From: Rheum nobile
Lineage: Eukaryota > Streptophyta > Magnoliopsida > Caryophyllales > Polygonaceae
Assembly: GCA_027886185.1 (NCBI GenBank)
Contig: WOAB01000318.1
Location: forward strand, 1 to 64,000
Direction of reading: 5' to 3'
DNA: 64,000 nt
Numbering within the stretch: position 1 is the first letter of the stretch; every line of letters begins with the position of its first letter. The translations under genes were made by a program, and so were the position numbers. Of this stretch, positions 45,601 to 56,467 are shown piece after piece. A model generated the notes under the pieces. It was not told where the DNA came from. It did not search any database and saw nothing but the letters and a program-made list of their open reading frames with translations.

Positions 45601-45956
45601 CTGAAAGTAGCCTCCATCGATGGTTCGAATGCCCGTTTTCAAGTGCGGTGATCAAACAAGTTATGGAGTGGACTGGGGTCTATCAATGCAAATCCTCTAT
45701 AGAGGAATGGTTGCTATGGTTCTCAGCAAGCAAGAGATCGAGATCAGTTGTGTTCAAGGTTCGTATCTGTGCCTTCACATGCGCAGTTTATAACATTTGG
45801 GCCTCCAGAAATGCAAAAACTTGGCAGGGAACAACAGTTACTGAGGGGGATTGCAGCTGCAAAACCATCAAAGATGTGAAAACCCGCCTTATGGGCAAGT
45901 GTAAGGGGAACGATAGGAAGACGCGCAGATGGCTCCACCATATTAGAGTGAGTTGA
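42655..45956 (+). pseudogene. LINE ORF2: endonuclease, reverse transcriptase, zinc-binding domain
   Basis: Starts MDSTNLAVWNVRGCN, the beginning of an AP-like endonuclease. Near 43085-43100 the frame shifts and roughly 40 residues of the nuclease seem to be missing before FFTWTNNQDG, KLDRIL and TSDHSPCLI. RT follows with GPDGYNSAFFKK, KVDLWKAYDSINW, RGLRQGDPMAPYLF and FADDLFIFAKG (catalytic FADD intact, about 44627-44655). A TGA at 44724-44726 replaces the Trp of SGLKWN. Then come VTYLGLPL, GRVQLIQSV, a stop near 45342, and a zf-RVT-like domain (VIWDTTVIPRCSFITW, CIMCNAS, HRWFECPFSS). There is no RNase H. Confidence 0.9.
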
Positions 45957-47012
45957 ACTCCTTTTTATGAGCCTATCCCTGCAGATTGCTAGCTGTGTTT
46001 TGGCTGACTTGTTTGTTGAAGATGCTTGTGTTTGCAAGTCCATTGCTTGTTGAGCGTGTTTCCATTTTGTTGCTCAACTATTCTGAACGCCTATCTCCCG
46101 ATTAAGTCGGTGATTTTTGTACATGTTTTATACATGCAATATATTTACCTTTTCCAAAAAAAAAGTTCATACTTAATATATTAAAAAGTCCAGATAAATA
46201 AACAGATGAAATATGCATTTTAATAATCCATTGTCAACCTATGTATAAGTTTGCTAACCTCTATTATAAGGTTGTGAACCTTAGTAATGGTTAATAACTA
46301 TAAACTATATTAAATGTTCACAGTTAGTACACTAGAGGTTCATATGTAATAAATCAAATGTTCATACCTAGAATTTTATGAATTATTTTTTATCTTATAA
46401 TTACTATTTTTCTTATATAACATATCTTTTTTTAATGTTTACATCTTTATTATAAGTGTTATTGTTGTGATATACATAGATCGTATATGTGAGTTAAAAA
46501 TTGTATTCTATTTGCTCCATTGTTCTAATTTAGAATTAAGTATAATTAAAAGTTTTATATTTACTAATTATAAATACTATCTTAATAAAAAATATGATAA
46601 ACATATTAAATTATAAAATTTCTATCAATTTCCAAATTATAATATAAATTTTATATATTTTACCATGTGAAGTTTTATTTGTTTCATTGTTCTAATTTAC
46701 TATTGAGTATGACTTTAAAATGTATGTATATATTTATCATATTTTATTTATAACAAAAAATTTTCTTAATTCAATAAGATTGTTTTTCCAAGTTAAATTT
46801 AACATATACGGGCATACATTTCTCAAATAACATAACTTTTTATAGAGGCTTTTTTTAACATTATATATAATGAATATGCTAATATATAACTATTTCAAAA
46901 GTCTAGAAAAAAAAAGTACATCAGTAGGTAAATTTGGGCATTTATAATTGTTAAAAAATGTTAACTTTATATGTAGAATAATTGTGTAATACTGCATGAA
47001 ATGTGGATGCAG

Positions 47013-47194
47013 AAGCAATAGTGAAGGGAAATCATCCATTTGGTCCATGCATTCACCAGTGTGACTTTGGAATCAGCCCCGAGCTCCAACAATGCGAAAA
47101 TGATTGTGTAGCCAAGGGCTATAAAGCCGGTGGTCTCTGTACAGAGTCACCTCCGTCTTCTGGTCAATACAAATGTTGTTGCTACATATCTTAA
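47013..47194 (+). CDS. Exon 2 of a defensin-like cysteine-rich peptide, copy B
   Basis: After an acceptor (GTGGATGCAG/AAGC) the frame codes for a mature peptide with eight cysteines: GPCIHQC, then ten residues, CENDC, ten residues, a single Cys (GGLC), eleven residues and a CCC cluster, ending CCCYIS and TAA at 47192-47194. Four disulfides and the size of about 60 residues fit plant defensin-like (LCR/DEFL) secreted peptides, which act in pollen-pistil signalling or defence; which one cannot be told. It joins in phase to exon 1 of copy A. The exon itself shows no damage, but its own exon 1 has lost its splice donor. Confidence 0.75.
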
Positions 47195-47292
47195 TTAGAC
47201 TTTGAGAGATAAATTAAATGACAGAGATGCAAGGCTACTAGGCCTTGTACACTGTTACAGACTTCATATTTTATAAATGATATATTTTATTA

Positions 47293-47435
47293 GGTCTCTT
47301 GTTTTTTGTTCTATTTTGATGGTACATAGCACAAGGTTAGGCAATGAACAACTAGTGGTGTTCAACGGTTATTTGAACCGTTGAACCGTCGGTTCTGGAA
47401 TCGCTCAAAACCGTCGGTTCTGGAATCGCACAAGG
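47293..47435. repeat. Triplicated CACAAGGTTAGGCAATGAAC motif
   Basis: The word ACAAGGTTAGGCAATGAACA occurs near 47331, 47430 and 47448. Between the first and second is an insertion-like stretch with TCGGTTCTGGAATCGC twice and the pairable words GAACCG/CGGTTC. It looks like a small transposon relic or repeated break repair at the edge of the second Tat-like element. Confidence 0.55.
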
Positions 47436-47777
47436 TTAGGCAATGAACACAAGGTTAGGCAATGAACAACATGTCTTCCTCCAGTCCGCCAGCAAGAAAG
47501 AGCAATCGACACCCCCTTCAAGTGATCTCCGCTCCACGAAGAAAAAACGAGACCTCCACCCACGGTCATTGACATCAAGATTTAGAGCGATAGGCGACCT
47601 ACCCCGCCGAAGGCGCAATTGAAACCTAGAAGACCCTCGGCAACTCAAGTAGTAAGAATACCATAAAGCATCGAAGTCGAAATCAACATCGACACTAGAG
47701 ACCAACAAATCGACTACTCTTAGCAAACGCCATGCATGAGGCATGACTTGACAAGGGGCAAGTTTCAGGACGGCCAA
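47436..47777 (-). pseudogene. Antisense-gene fragment of the second Tat-like element
   Basis: The minus-strand frame contains ALNLDVNDRGWRSRFFFV followed by GGVDCSFLLADW, clearly related to the segment at 1255-1390 of the first element (LRLNVNDRGWKKRFFFV). Upstream codons (MPHAWRLLR) also align in a shifted frame. Only part of the gene is present, and its upstream portion continues beyond the inserted element, at 53534-53690. Confidence 0.65.
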
Positions 47778-47832
47778 AAAATTCCGGACAAGGTTTGAAA
47801 AAGGGAAAGAATGGCCGATTCTAAAAGGATAT

Positions 47833-49242
47833 TGATAAGCACTACTTTGTAGGGCTTAAGTAAGAGTCATTAGAGGGTTTATTGGTGTCATTCGGGTAGA
47901 TTTAGACACATTCATGTGCATGGCGTTTGGGGGCGAAGTTTGGTGTTTTTGGAGGTGTTTGAGCTGTTTTGGAGATCATAGGAGACATTGAGGAAGAAGC
48001 CACCAGTAAAAGACGCAAAGGAAGTGAAGAGAAGAGTAGAAGAACAGTGGGTTGAATTCAAATGGTTCGTTCTCTCTACTCAGATGTCCAAATGAAGTGA
48101 TTCCAATTTGAGGACTTAGATCTTGAAGTCTACTACAAGTCCTCAAAATATGAGCGCAATCCGAGTTCGGAATCAAACGTTATGGCGTTTTGCCTGAAGT
48201 GTCGCAGATGCTGAAGGCCAATGAAGACTGCCGCACCCCACGGCATGAAGGACACCGCCCCCCGCGGCAGGAAGGCCACCGCACCCCGCGGTGGTAAGAC
48301 GCTGACGAGATTTATTTCCGAGTTTTATTTCTGTTTTTCTTTTATCCGAGACTTTATATTTTAGAATGTTATTATTTCCTTATTTTATTCCATATTGGTT
48401 TCCTAGTATTTAAGACTATTTTTTAGAACACTTTGTGGTTAACCCTAGTTGCCACCGTTTTACGTATTTTTCTCTCACAAACCCTAATGGAGAACTAAAC
48501 CTCCATTGTTGCACTTGACAGTTTGAAGCCAGCAATTGATTGGTTGTGAGTTTTCTACTCTTGTTCGTTTTCCTATCTAGTTGGATTAATTCTCTTGTGC
48601 TTGATTGATTATTGGTTTATGTTGATTTATCTAGATTGATCACCTAGGTTTATTGATATCTTCCTAATTGCTAGGACTTGTGATTCCGGGTTCGGGTTGC
48701 ATATCTAGTAGCGAGCACGATTGTTGCGTATAGGGGATCCGAGCGCTTCATCGTGAGAGAGAGTTAATTGCATGCTTATAGTAACGGGTTGTTTCTACTA
48801 CATGTATCTTGTTGAATCCTTGGTTGAATGCTATTGCTTTATTGAGTCTTGAAGGTTTTCGGATTTGATTTGGTGATAAGTACTATTAGGGCTGGTAGAA
48901 CTAATAGTTATCTAAGATCGGGATAAGAACAACTATAGGAATATTAAGAACTTGAGATTGATAGAATTCCGTGATCGACCTATCTATTGTTGTGTGGATC
49001 TCTATTGAGTGTGGCGCTTTTCCCCATTATATTTACAACCGTTTCCTGCGAACTTATTTACTTGCTTTGTTTATTTTGGTTACGATAAACACAAACAAAC
49101 CCCCCATAGTTCCTAGTTGGTGACGTGAATTGCAAGAATAGATAACCTGACTCTCTGTGGGATCGACCCTGACTTGCTTGCTATACTCTGTAGTAGGTAC
49201 TTTAGGATTTCTTTGATAGGCATCACGACTTTAGCTCTGTCA
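47833..49242 (+). repeat. 5' LTR of the Athila-like element
   Basis: Begins TGATAAGCACTACTTTG and ends AGCTCTGTCA. It includes three copies of a GC-rich word of the form ACCGCMCCCCGCGG (48229-48297), unlike its AT-rich surroundings. Confidence 0.95.
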
Positions 49243-49246
49243 AATT

Positions 49247-49264
49247 TGGCGTCGTTGTCGGGGA
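49247..49264 (+). promoter_or_regulatory. Primer-binding site, tRNA-Asp type
   Basis: TGGCGTCGTTGTCGGGGA, four bases after the LTR. The usual plant form, complementary to tRNA-Asp, is TGGCGCCGTTGCCGGGGA; this copy differs by two C-to-T changes, as cytosine methylation decay would give. Confidence 0.85.
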
Positions 49265-49380
49265 GTCAAATCTTCTATTTTTGTGATTTGTTTGTTACCA
49301 ACCTTGGTGTGGACCTATCTTACGGTCCACACCCGTGCTACTGATTTTTGTATTTTCTTTGTTTTGATTTTGATTCAGAT

Positions 49381-50769
49381 ATGGATTTTTGGGGAGAGCC
49401 GCGATATGACCCATACTCCTACGCATACACTCCAGGGTGGAGAGATCATCCCAATTCGAGTTATGGGTACCAACAATACCCTCCATATGGTCATGACTAC
49501 CAGGAGTTCTACCCGGAGCCACAATCGTTCTACCAGCAGGGTGCTCCACAGTAGTACAATCCGGCCTATGAGCATAGCCCGCCAGTTTCCAATCCTAGTC
49601 CCTCCATGTCAACTGAAGATATGCTCCAAGCTCTGGATAAGCACTTCAGCACTCACGTTCAAGCTACGACGTCGAGTATCAAGAACCTTGAGACGCAGAT
49701 GAGCCAAATGGCTGAAGCCATCACGAGGATCGATGCAAAGATGTCGGGAAATCTACCATCTCAAACGGTAGTGAATCCGAGGGAAAATGTAAGCGCTGTA
49801 ACTCTCAGAAGTGGGAAACAACTGTCAAGCGCTGAGGAAGACGTTGCAGGAAAGGAGGAAGCTCTGGAGGAAAACCGCACCCCGCGGCACCAGCTTGCCG
49901 CCTCCAGCGGTAAGAAGGAAAATGAAGATGCTCTGACGACCACCGCCCCCCGCGGCAATGAGGCTACCGCCCCCAGCGGTGACCTTGATTCTCAGAAATC
50001 TTCGGGTAGTTTACCGCCCCCAGCGGTGAACACTGGCCGCCCCCCGCGGCAACCTGCTGGAGCTAATGAGGAGCCCTTTGTCGACACCTACGATCGTCCG
50101 TACTTTCCTCCTCTCGGTTCCGAGAAGCCACCCGCCCCATACCCAGAGGTGCTTTCGGAAGAGGAGTACTTTTTGGGACTAGAAGAGTTCAGCGACAATG
50201 AGGAGGAGTGCCGCGATCGCGGAAATACTCCAGAGACAACCGTTTCTCCCGAAAATGCCCCAGCAGTCCCTGACCCTCTGGAGGCAGCCTATGATGAGTT
50301 TGTGCGTCTCAACTCCTTCCTGCTCGTCGCACTGCAACCCGTCACACCCTTCTTTGAGGCTTCCCGAGATACTCAAAGGCTAAAGAACAACGAGGATATC
50401 TATGAGGCCTTCAGTGACTGCATAAAAACCGTTCCCTTGGTCACACTGGCAGATAGCACCCCTCGCTGCAAGGAAATGTTAAAGGTGCTGGGCATGATCA
50501 AGAAGAAACCGAAGGGGAAGCACAAGAAGGAGGCCTTGATCCAATTGGCGAATTTTTATATGCTGGATACGGGGCAAGATAAGCATACAGGCCCTGAGAT
50601 GCTGGGTAGACCGTTTCGAAAGATGGCAAGTGCATTCATAGATAAGAAAAGCGGTCCAACCATCAAGAAGTGCAGAAGAGTGGGGGTCACGCTCAACATG
50701 GAGTATACAAAGAGGCATCCCCCTGATATGGACCTCAGGAGTTTAGTTGCTATGAGCAACCCAAGTTGA
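49381..50769 (+). pseudogene. Gag/protease-derived ORF of the Athila-like element
   Basis: One frame of 463 codons with a single in-frame TAG at 49552-49554 (in the context GAPQ-stop-YNPAYE). It starts MDFWGEPRYDPYSYAY and has a helix (ALDKHFSTHVQATTSSIKNL) and the hallmark VNPRENVSAVTLRSGKQL. A low-complexity part follows in which TAPRG/TAPSG peptide words repeat. The end (FYMLDTG, MLGRPFRKMASAFIDKKSG) looks like the tail of a retropepsin domain whose catalytic DLGAS-type motif has been removed, so pol was lost by internal deletion. It could serve packaging with help from an autonomous relative. Confidence 0.75.
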
Positions 50770-52119
50770 GGCTGGAGTAGGATGTCAAGCCATGACAATA
50801 ACTAAGGCACTATCCGGGAGGCAACCCGAGGTATGTTTTTCTTTTCTTGCTTTTCTTTCTTTGTTTTTGCATTTTCTTTAGTGTGTTTTTGCTTTGTTTT
50901 TGTTCTTGTTTTTGTTTCCGACTAACATGCAGGGAAGAGACCCATGCCTATTGAAGAAGGTGTTTCCACACCAATGTAAGTCTCTTCCTTCCCTGCACTA
51001 ATAAACTCCCCGAAAAAACCTTAAACGGGGAGCAAAAAAAAAAAAAATGTTGTACCAAGGCCAACTGTCCAGAGTTTCCCATGGAGATGTTGCGCATCAT
51101 GTTGTCCAAGAAGGAGTCATTAGCCCCATACATTATTTGGAAACGATGATGACCCTACAATTGGCATCTGAGGAGGAGGAACACTAGCGCCCCCAACATG
51201 ATCATATCTGGGCTCCACCATGTGTTCCTAGAAGGCCGTGTGACCCCGCCATACTATGTTTTACCACTATTCACCAAAGTGGTTTCCTATGGTTTCACGA
51301 TAGGAGAAGATTATAGAGTTGATGAAGACACCCGCCCAACACCAGAGACATGGGCATTTATTGAGAAGACCGCCAGCGATCACCTATAGTGTCCAAGCAG
51401 CTTGGCAACGTTTGTGAGTTATTTTTTGCTTTTCCCTCTGCTTCTATTATTTTGTCTTTCATTACATTGAGGACAATGCAATGTTTAAGCATGGGGGAGA
51501 GTTCTATACTTGCTACGTCGTTGAGGAGAAAAATAAATAAAAAATTGAAAAAGACAAAAATTTGAAAAAAGGCAAAACTTGAAATCCTGGGATAGGTCGA
51601 AAACCCGAAAGGGCGGCCTAGGCAATAAGCAGGTGGCTTGGACCAGCATTAGGCTGGGGTAATATGAGGTCAAGAGTGACGTGAGCTTATGTGAGTACAT
51701 CTATTGTAAAATGATATGAGTGGCTTGGTGAAAACCCGAAAGGGCGCCTTGGCAAAATGAGCGAAAAAGAAGAAGAGTGATTTTAGGATTTCTCATTATT
51801 CTTGGCGAGGCGTCATAAGAAGAGGAGTCAAAGAAGGATTGTCGGGTAGGTCACTCTGGGAGACATAAGGAGTCATAGATGGAGGCTAGGATTAGAGGTT
51901 ACTCACACTATTGGATGTCCGGGTTAAGCTTCGGGGAAGTACTCTTCTTGCCCCTTAAGCTGGATGTGTTGTGGATGAGTTTGGTGCCAGGATCTTGGCA
52001 TGGGTTAGGTGACTCTTAGTTGGAGGATATGCTTCATGAGACCTTGGGTGCTGCATTGGAGGAGTAGACTCTTTATTAGTTTACTCGAGGACGAGCAAAG
52101 GTCTAAGCGTGGGAGAGTT
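50770..52119 (+). other. 3' untranslated part of the Athila-like element
   Basis: Includes T-rich stretches, an open frame at 51198-51389 (MIISGLHHVFLEGRVTPPYY) that I do not recognise, two copies of GAAAACCCGAAAGGGCG (about 51600 and 51731), and a purine-rich tract GTGGGAGAGT just before the 3' LTR. No RT, RNase H, integrase or envelope-like sequence seen. Confidence 0.7.
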
Positions 52120-53528
52120 TGATAAGCACTACTTTGTAGGGCTTAAGTAAGAGTCATTAGAGGGTTTATTGGTGTCATTCGGGTAGATTTAGACACATTC
52201 ATGTGCATGGCGTTTGGGGGCGAAGTTTGGTGTTTTTGGAGGTGTTTGAGCTGTTTTGGAGATCATAGGAGACACTGAGGAAGAAGCCACCAGTAAAAGA
52301 CGCAAAGGAAGTGAAGAGAAGAGTAGAAGAACAGTGGGTTGAATTCAAATGGTTCGTTCTCTCTACTCAGATGTCCAAATGAAGTGATTCCAATTCGAGG
52401 AGTTAGATCTTGAAGTCTACTACAAGTCCTCAAAATATGAGCGCAATCCGAGTTCGGAATCAAAAGTTATGGTGTTTTGCCTGAAGTGTCGCAGATGCTG
52501 AAGGCCAATGAAGACTGCCGCACCCCGCGGCATGAAGGACACCGCCCCCCGCGGCAGGAAGGCCACCGCACCCCGCGGTGGTAAGACGCTGACGAGATTT
52601 ATTTCCGAGTTTTATTTCTGTTTTTCTTTTATCCGAGACTTTATATTTCGGAATGTTATTATTTCCTTATTTTATTCCATATTGGTTTCCTAGTATTTAA
52701 GACTATTTTTTAGAACACTTTGTGGTTAACCCTAGTTGCCACCGTTTTACGTATTTTTCTCTCACAAACCCTAATGGAGAACTAAACCTCCATTGTTGCA
52801 CTTGACAGTTTGAAGCCAGCAATTGATTGGTTGTGAGTTTTTTACTCTTGTTCGTTTTCCTATCTAGTTGGATTAATTCTCTTGTGCTTGATTGATTATT
52901 GGTTTATGTTGATTTATCTAGATTGATCACCTAAGTTTATTGATATCTTCCTAATTGCTAGGACTTGTGATTCCGGGTTCGGGTTGCATATCTAGTAGCG
53001 AGCACGATTGTTGCGTATAGGGGATCCGAGCACTTCATCGTGAGAGAGAGTTAATTGCATGCTTATAGTAACGGGTTGTTTCTACTACATGTATCTTGTT
53101 GAATCCTTGGTTGAATGCTATTGCTTTATTGAGTCTTGAAGGTTTTCGGATTTGATTTGGTGATAAGTACTATTAGGGCTGGTAGAACTAATAGTTATCT
53201 AAGATCGGGATAAGAACAACTATAGGAATATTAAGAACTTGAGATTGATAGAATTCTGTGATCGACCTATCTATTGTTGTGTGGATCTCTGTTGAGTGTG
53301 GCGCTTTTCCCCATTATATTTACAACCGTTTCCTGCGAACTTATTTACTTGCTTTGTTTACTTTGGTTACGATAAACACAAACAAACCCCCTTAGTTCCT
53401 AGTTGGTGACGTGAATTGCAAGAATAGATAATCTGACTCTCTGTGGGATCGACCCTGACTTGCTTGCTATACTCTGTAATAGGTACTTTAGGATTTCTTT
53501 GATAGGCATCACGACTTTAGCTCTGTCA
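52120..53528 (+). repeat. 3' LTR of the Athila-like element
   Basis: Same ends as the 5' LTR. It also carries the three GC-rich CCGCGG words (52515-52582). Preceded directly by the polypurine tract. Confidence 0.95.
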
Positions 53529-53955
53529 GATATTCAAAGAAACAAACCCAACATTCCCGGTACCTATCGGCTCGCTCGTGAGGACGCGGCAGAATCGCCA
53601 CCGTTCCGGCCTGAAATTGACCTAGCTACTTCCAAGATTCTATCCAACTCTGGATGAGTCAATGTGCTGGGTAGAGAATCCTCTAGGCTAAGGAGCTTCA
53701 AGGGGGTGAAGTCGCTTGAAAATTGAGAACTTTTATAGAAAAAAAAGAGATGGTGAAAGAGGGGGATAGCGATGGCGTAATTAAGAAGGTGAAACCGTCA
53801 AACCTTCGGTCAATATGTTGGTCCAATCAAAGAGTGCCACGTCGCTTGAACGTTTGCAGAAAAATCGGGAAGAAAGATCACGCAAGGAGAGAGAAGATAG
53901 AAAACCAAACTGCCCCATCAACTGACGTTTCGGCCCAGTTTGCTTTTGGGTCAAT

Positions 53956-54480
53956 TGTTGGGCCTCGTTTTTTATCACTTCGCTGGATCGGCCCAGTAAT
54001 GTGAAGAGGGTCGTCGTCTAGAAGATTTGGGTGGAAGACACGAAGAAAGACGTTGATGGAAGTAGACGTTGAAGGAGATCTCGGAGCGACCAGTGCAGAA
54101 CTTGACGACTCCCGCGAATCTCGGACAGTGTCAACCTGATCGGATGCAAACGTTGTATAAATATGGAAAGATCTATCATGTAACACACACACGAGATCAA
54201 AATTATCTAATACAAGCATTGCTTCATTCTTATCCCGCTCAATAGAAATAATTTCCTTTTATTTCTATTTCTTACTCGAATATTGAAGCGACCGACGATT
54301 AAGTTCTTCGACTCGCTAAACTCTTCACCAGAAGGAGATCGATAAGCCTACCTTTGTATTCATTCGATTGTATTCGTCTTATTGTTAGTTGAGCTGGGTT
54401 GTCTAGATATTTTATTCTAATTGTTGTCTAATTATCCCGTTTAATGCAATTTAGGTCGTTTCGATCTTTTTGCCCAAAAC
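53956..54480 (+). repeat. 3' LTR of the second Tat-like element
   Basis: Begins TGTTGGGCCTCG and ends TTTTTGCCCAAAACACA, the same ends as the LTR at 78-571 in the other orientation. A TATA box (TATAAATA, 54156-54163) is followed by a CA-rich start region. It belongs to a different, older insertion, since the two LTRs are well diverged in the middle. Confidence 0.75.
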
Positions 54481-55697
54481 ACATGTAAAATGTTGGTATA
54501 TGAAGTCAAACTTATAATTTTGTAGAGCATGTCTATCGTGTCTTTATTCTTTGAGCATTTCATAAGTACTCGAAAGGAATAATGTTGATAAAATCCTCAC
54601 AAAATACTGTAGTATATCAGTATATGCACAACACGGGTGAGAAACCCACAAGTAAAAATATGAAATCTTCCATACTTTATAATATTTCTATAAATATTCT
54701 TTGTATATTTAATTTGTGTATATATAGGCTTATACGCGCATTTGCACACATACATACACACGCCTCCGCGTTAAGTCTGTCTTGGTCTTGGATTCAAGTG
54801 TAGGTCCGTCGTACTTGAGGAAGAATGTTATAATGTAATACATAATATACATAACTCATCCCATATTTGAAATTGAGACATAACTTGCTACTTCTATTAT
54901 CAATTGATTTTAGTATGGAACACCGCTAAACTTATGTGCTAAACACATACGCGAATTTGCACACATACGTACCCACACGCCCTCTACGGTCCGCTACTTC
55001 TCTAACTTAAAATCTTTTAACTTAGAACACTGCCCAAACAGATGGAGTATTTCTTTTAGGGTTTGTTAGGAGAGTGTGTTTATAAATAGTTTTTCTCTTT
55101 ATAAAGTGTTTATTTTTAAAACGTAGGATTTGAAATTTATAATTTGGATATTATGGAAATTTGTGAAAGAAAAATTAAATACTTTTTTATAAATAAACTC
55201 TTTATAACCTATTTGCCAAACATAGCCTTAAAGATATTGTGAGTTGGTGTCACTAGCAAGTTGTAGAGCACTAATTTAGGCGTAGAGCAACTCGGCTTCA
55301 TTAATGAGTGAAATTCCAAACTTACATACGCTACTCGATCACTATCCATTCTCTAATTCTACCCTAAAAAAAGTATCCATTCTCTGATTTCCCACCGCCC
55401 TCTGCTTCGTCAGCGTTCGTCACAGGCCGGTGAGGGTTTGCAATTTCATATATAAATATGTATGCGTACCATCACTATTGCTACCCCGCCAAGCACATCG
55501 ACCATCCACCGCCCTCTTCTTCGTCAGCGTTTGCATCACCGTCATTAATGAGGGTTTGCTGTTTAGGTTCTTTGATTTTATATTCTTTGATTCTTAATTC
55601 ATGTAGAAATTCTAAGCAAAGACAGTGAGTTAATTAGAGCTATACGTGCCTTACCTTTTTTTCTCCATTGTTGTTACAGAGCAACTCTACACTAATA
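54481..55697. other. No gene recognised
   Basis: AT-rich. A short direct repeat (CCACCGCCCTCT, then CTTCGTCAGCGTT) occurs at 55391-55417 and 55507-55533, with GAGGGTTTG after each. ACACATACG-type words recur at 54745-54765 and 54940-54975. I see no coding similarity. Confidence 0.5.
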
Positions 55698-55956
55698 CTC
55701 CCTCTCTCCCAAAATATAAGCCACATTTGACCCGGACACATCCGTCGAGGCGGGTTTTATATCGTTAATATCTCTAATTACATAACCCTAAAAATTATAA
55801 TTTTTTGATATTATTAAAGTACTCGTTGAGACGAATCAAACAAGACCCCACATGACTATGTTTTTTCTTATATATTGGAAGAAATCTTAAACCGAAGCTT
55901 CAACGATTAACAGTGACGCGTTTCCAAATGGGGCTTATATTATGGAACGGAGGGAG
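55698..55956. mobile_element. Stowaway MITE
   Basis: 259 bases flanked by TA dinucleotides. Ends are CTCCCTCTCTCCCAAAATATA at the left and TATTATGGAACGGAGGGAG at the right, the known Stowaway (Tc1/mariner-type) terminal repeat CTCCCTCCGTCCC in slightly degraded form. No coding capacity. Confidence 0.9.
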
Positions 55957-56141
55957 TATTTCACTCTAAAACATATATATTTGGTATTTGTAACATCAGA
56001 ATATCTGTATATGCCTATATGGTAGTGTCATATTTTAGCTTCTTTTTTTTAATAAGTTGGTTCGATTTGTGATTAATTTCTTGAATGTTTTATTAACGGG
56101 TAGAATGTTCGCACCCGCAATTTCTTGCGGTGTACCCAGGT

Positions 56142-56467
56142 TTGGGCGCATCCAGGATGCGCCCAATAGAGGGTATAATTATTTTTTTTGAAAATTTTTT
56201 AATATTGGACGCATCCAGGATGCGTCCAATATCTGGACCCGACTTTCTACCGGGTTTAGGATTGACCGGTTCAGGCTTCGGATTTATTTTAAATAATTAA
56301 ATAACTAAACCGGTTTAATATTATTTTGAAATTAATCAAAAAGTTAAAAATTAAAAATTGCATATTAAAAAAAAATTAAAACAATATATCATACCTTGGG
56401 CGCATCCCGGATGCGCCCAAGGTAAAATTAGGGTTTTACTTGGGCGCATCCCGGACGCGCCCAGGTA
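56142..56467. repeat. Left-arm array of GC-rich palindromes
   Basis: Four near-perfect palindromes with 12-16 base arms and a one-base centre: 56142-56166 (TTGGGCGCATCC arm), 56202-56232 (ATATTGGACGCATCC arm), 56392-56424 (TACCTTGGGCGCATCC arm) and a slightly degraded one at 56439-56466. In the second, G-to-A in one arm is matched by C-to-T in the other, keeping the pairing. They sit in very AT-rich sequence. Confidence 0.9.

Larger units (their letters stand above)
42294..46164 (+). mobile_element. LINE (L1-type) insertion in the DEFL copy B intron
   Basis: A 13-bp target duplication, GTTCATACTTAAT, lies at 42281-42293 and 46165-46177, and the element ends in nine A residues (46156-46164): a textbook target-primed insertion. 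The 5' end is truncated within ORF1. The equivalent intron of copy A (34129-36435) lacks it, so it inserted after the segmental duplication. The plus orientation matches the host gene. Coding damage is modest, suggesting fairly recent arrival. Confidence 0.95.
40652..47194 (+). pseudogene. DEFL gene copy B, splice donor deleted
   Basis: Exon 1 (from 40652) reads MGVQTIPFSRLFMLALLC as in copy A, but 12 bases covering the end of the exon and the splice donor (ACAAGGTAAAGT in copy A, 34391-34402) are absent after 40722, with the dinucleotide GT repeated at the junction. Read-through gives a stop about 35 codons later. The intron holds a whole LINE (42294-46164). Exon 2 (47013-47194) and its acceptor are intact. 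As it stands the gene cannot splice normally unless another donor is used. Confidence 0.7.
47833..53528 (+). mobile_element. Athila-like non-autonomous LTR retrotransposon, complete
   Basis: Two LTRs of about 1410 bp (47833-49242 and 52120-53528), TG...CA ends, and a 5-bp target duplication GATAT (47828-47832 and 53529-53533). A tRNA-Asp-type primer site and a polypurine tract are in place. The interior (2.9 kb) holds only a gag/protease-derived frame and no RT, RNase H or integrase, so it needs a helper. By eye the LTRs differ at roughly 18 places, mostly C-to-T/G-to-A, so the insertion is young. Primer type and the 3' text (ACATTGAGGACAATGCA, GGGGGAGAG) suggest the Athila lineage. Confidence 0.92.
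47431..54480 (+). mobile_element. Second Tat-like Ty3/gypsy fragment, split by an Athila-like element
   Basis: What remains is the 3' part of a plus-strand Tat-like element: antisense-gene sequence (47436-47832 continuing at 53534), a 3' untranslated stretch and the 3' LTR (53956-54480). Continuity across the insertion is shown by comparison with the first Tat-like element: the minus-strand text around AATATCC and GGCGTTTGCT matches 1016-1022 and 1117-1126 in order. The Athila-like element duplicated GATAT when it split it. gag, pol and the 5' LTR are absent. Confidence 0.75.
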
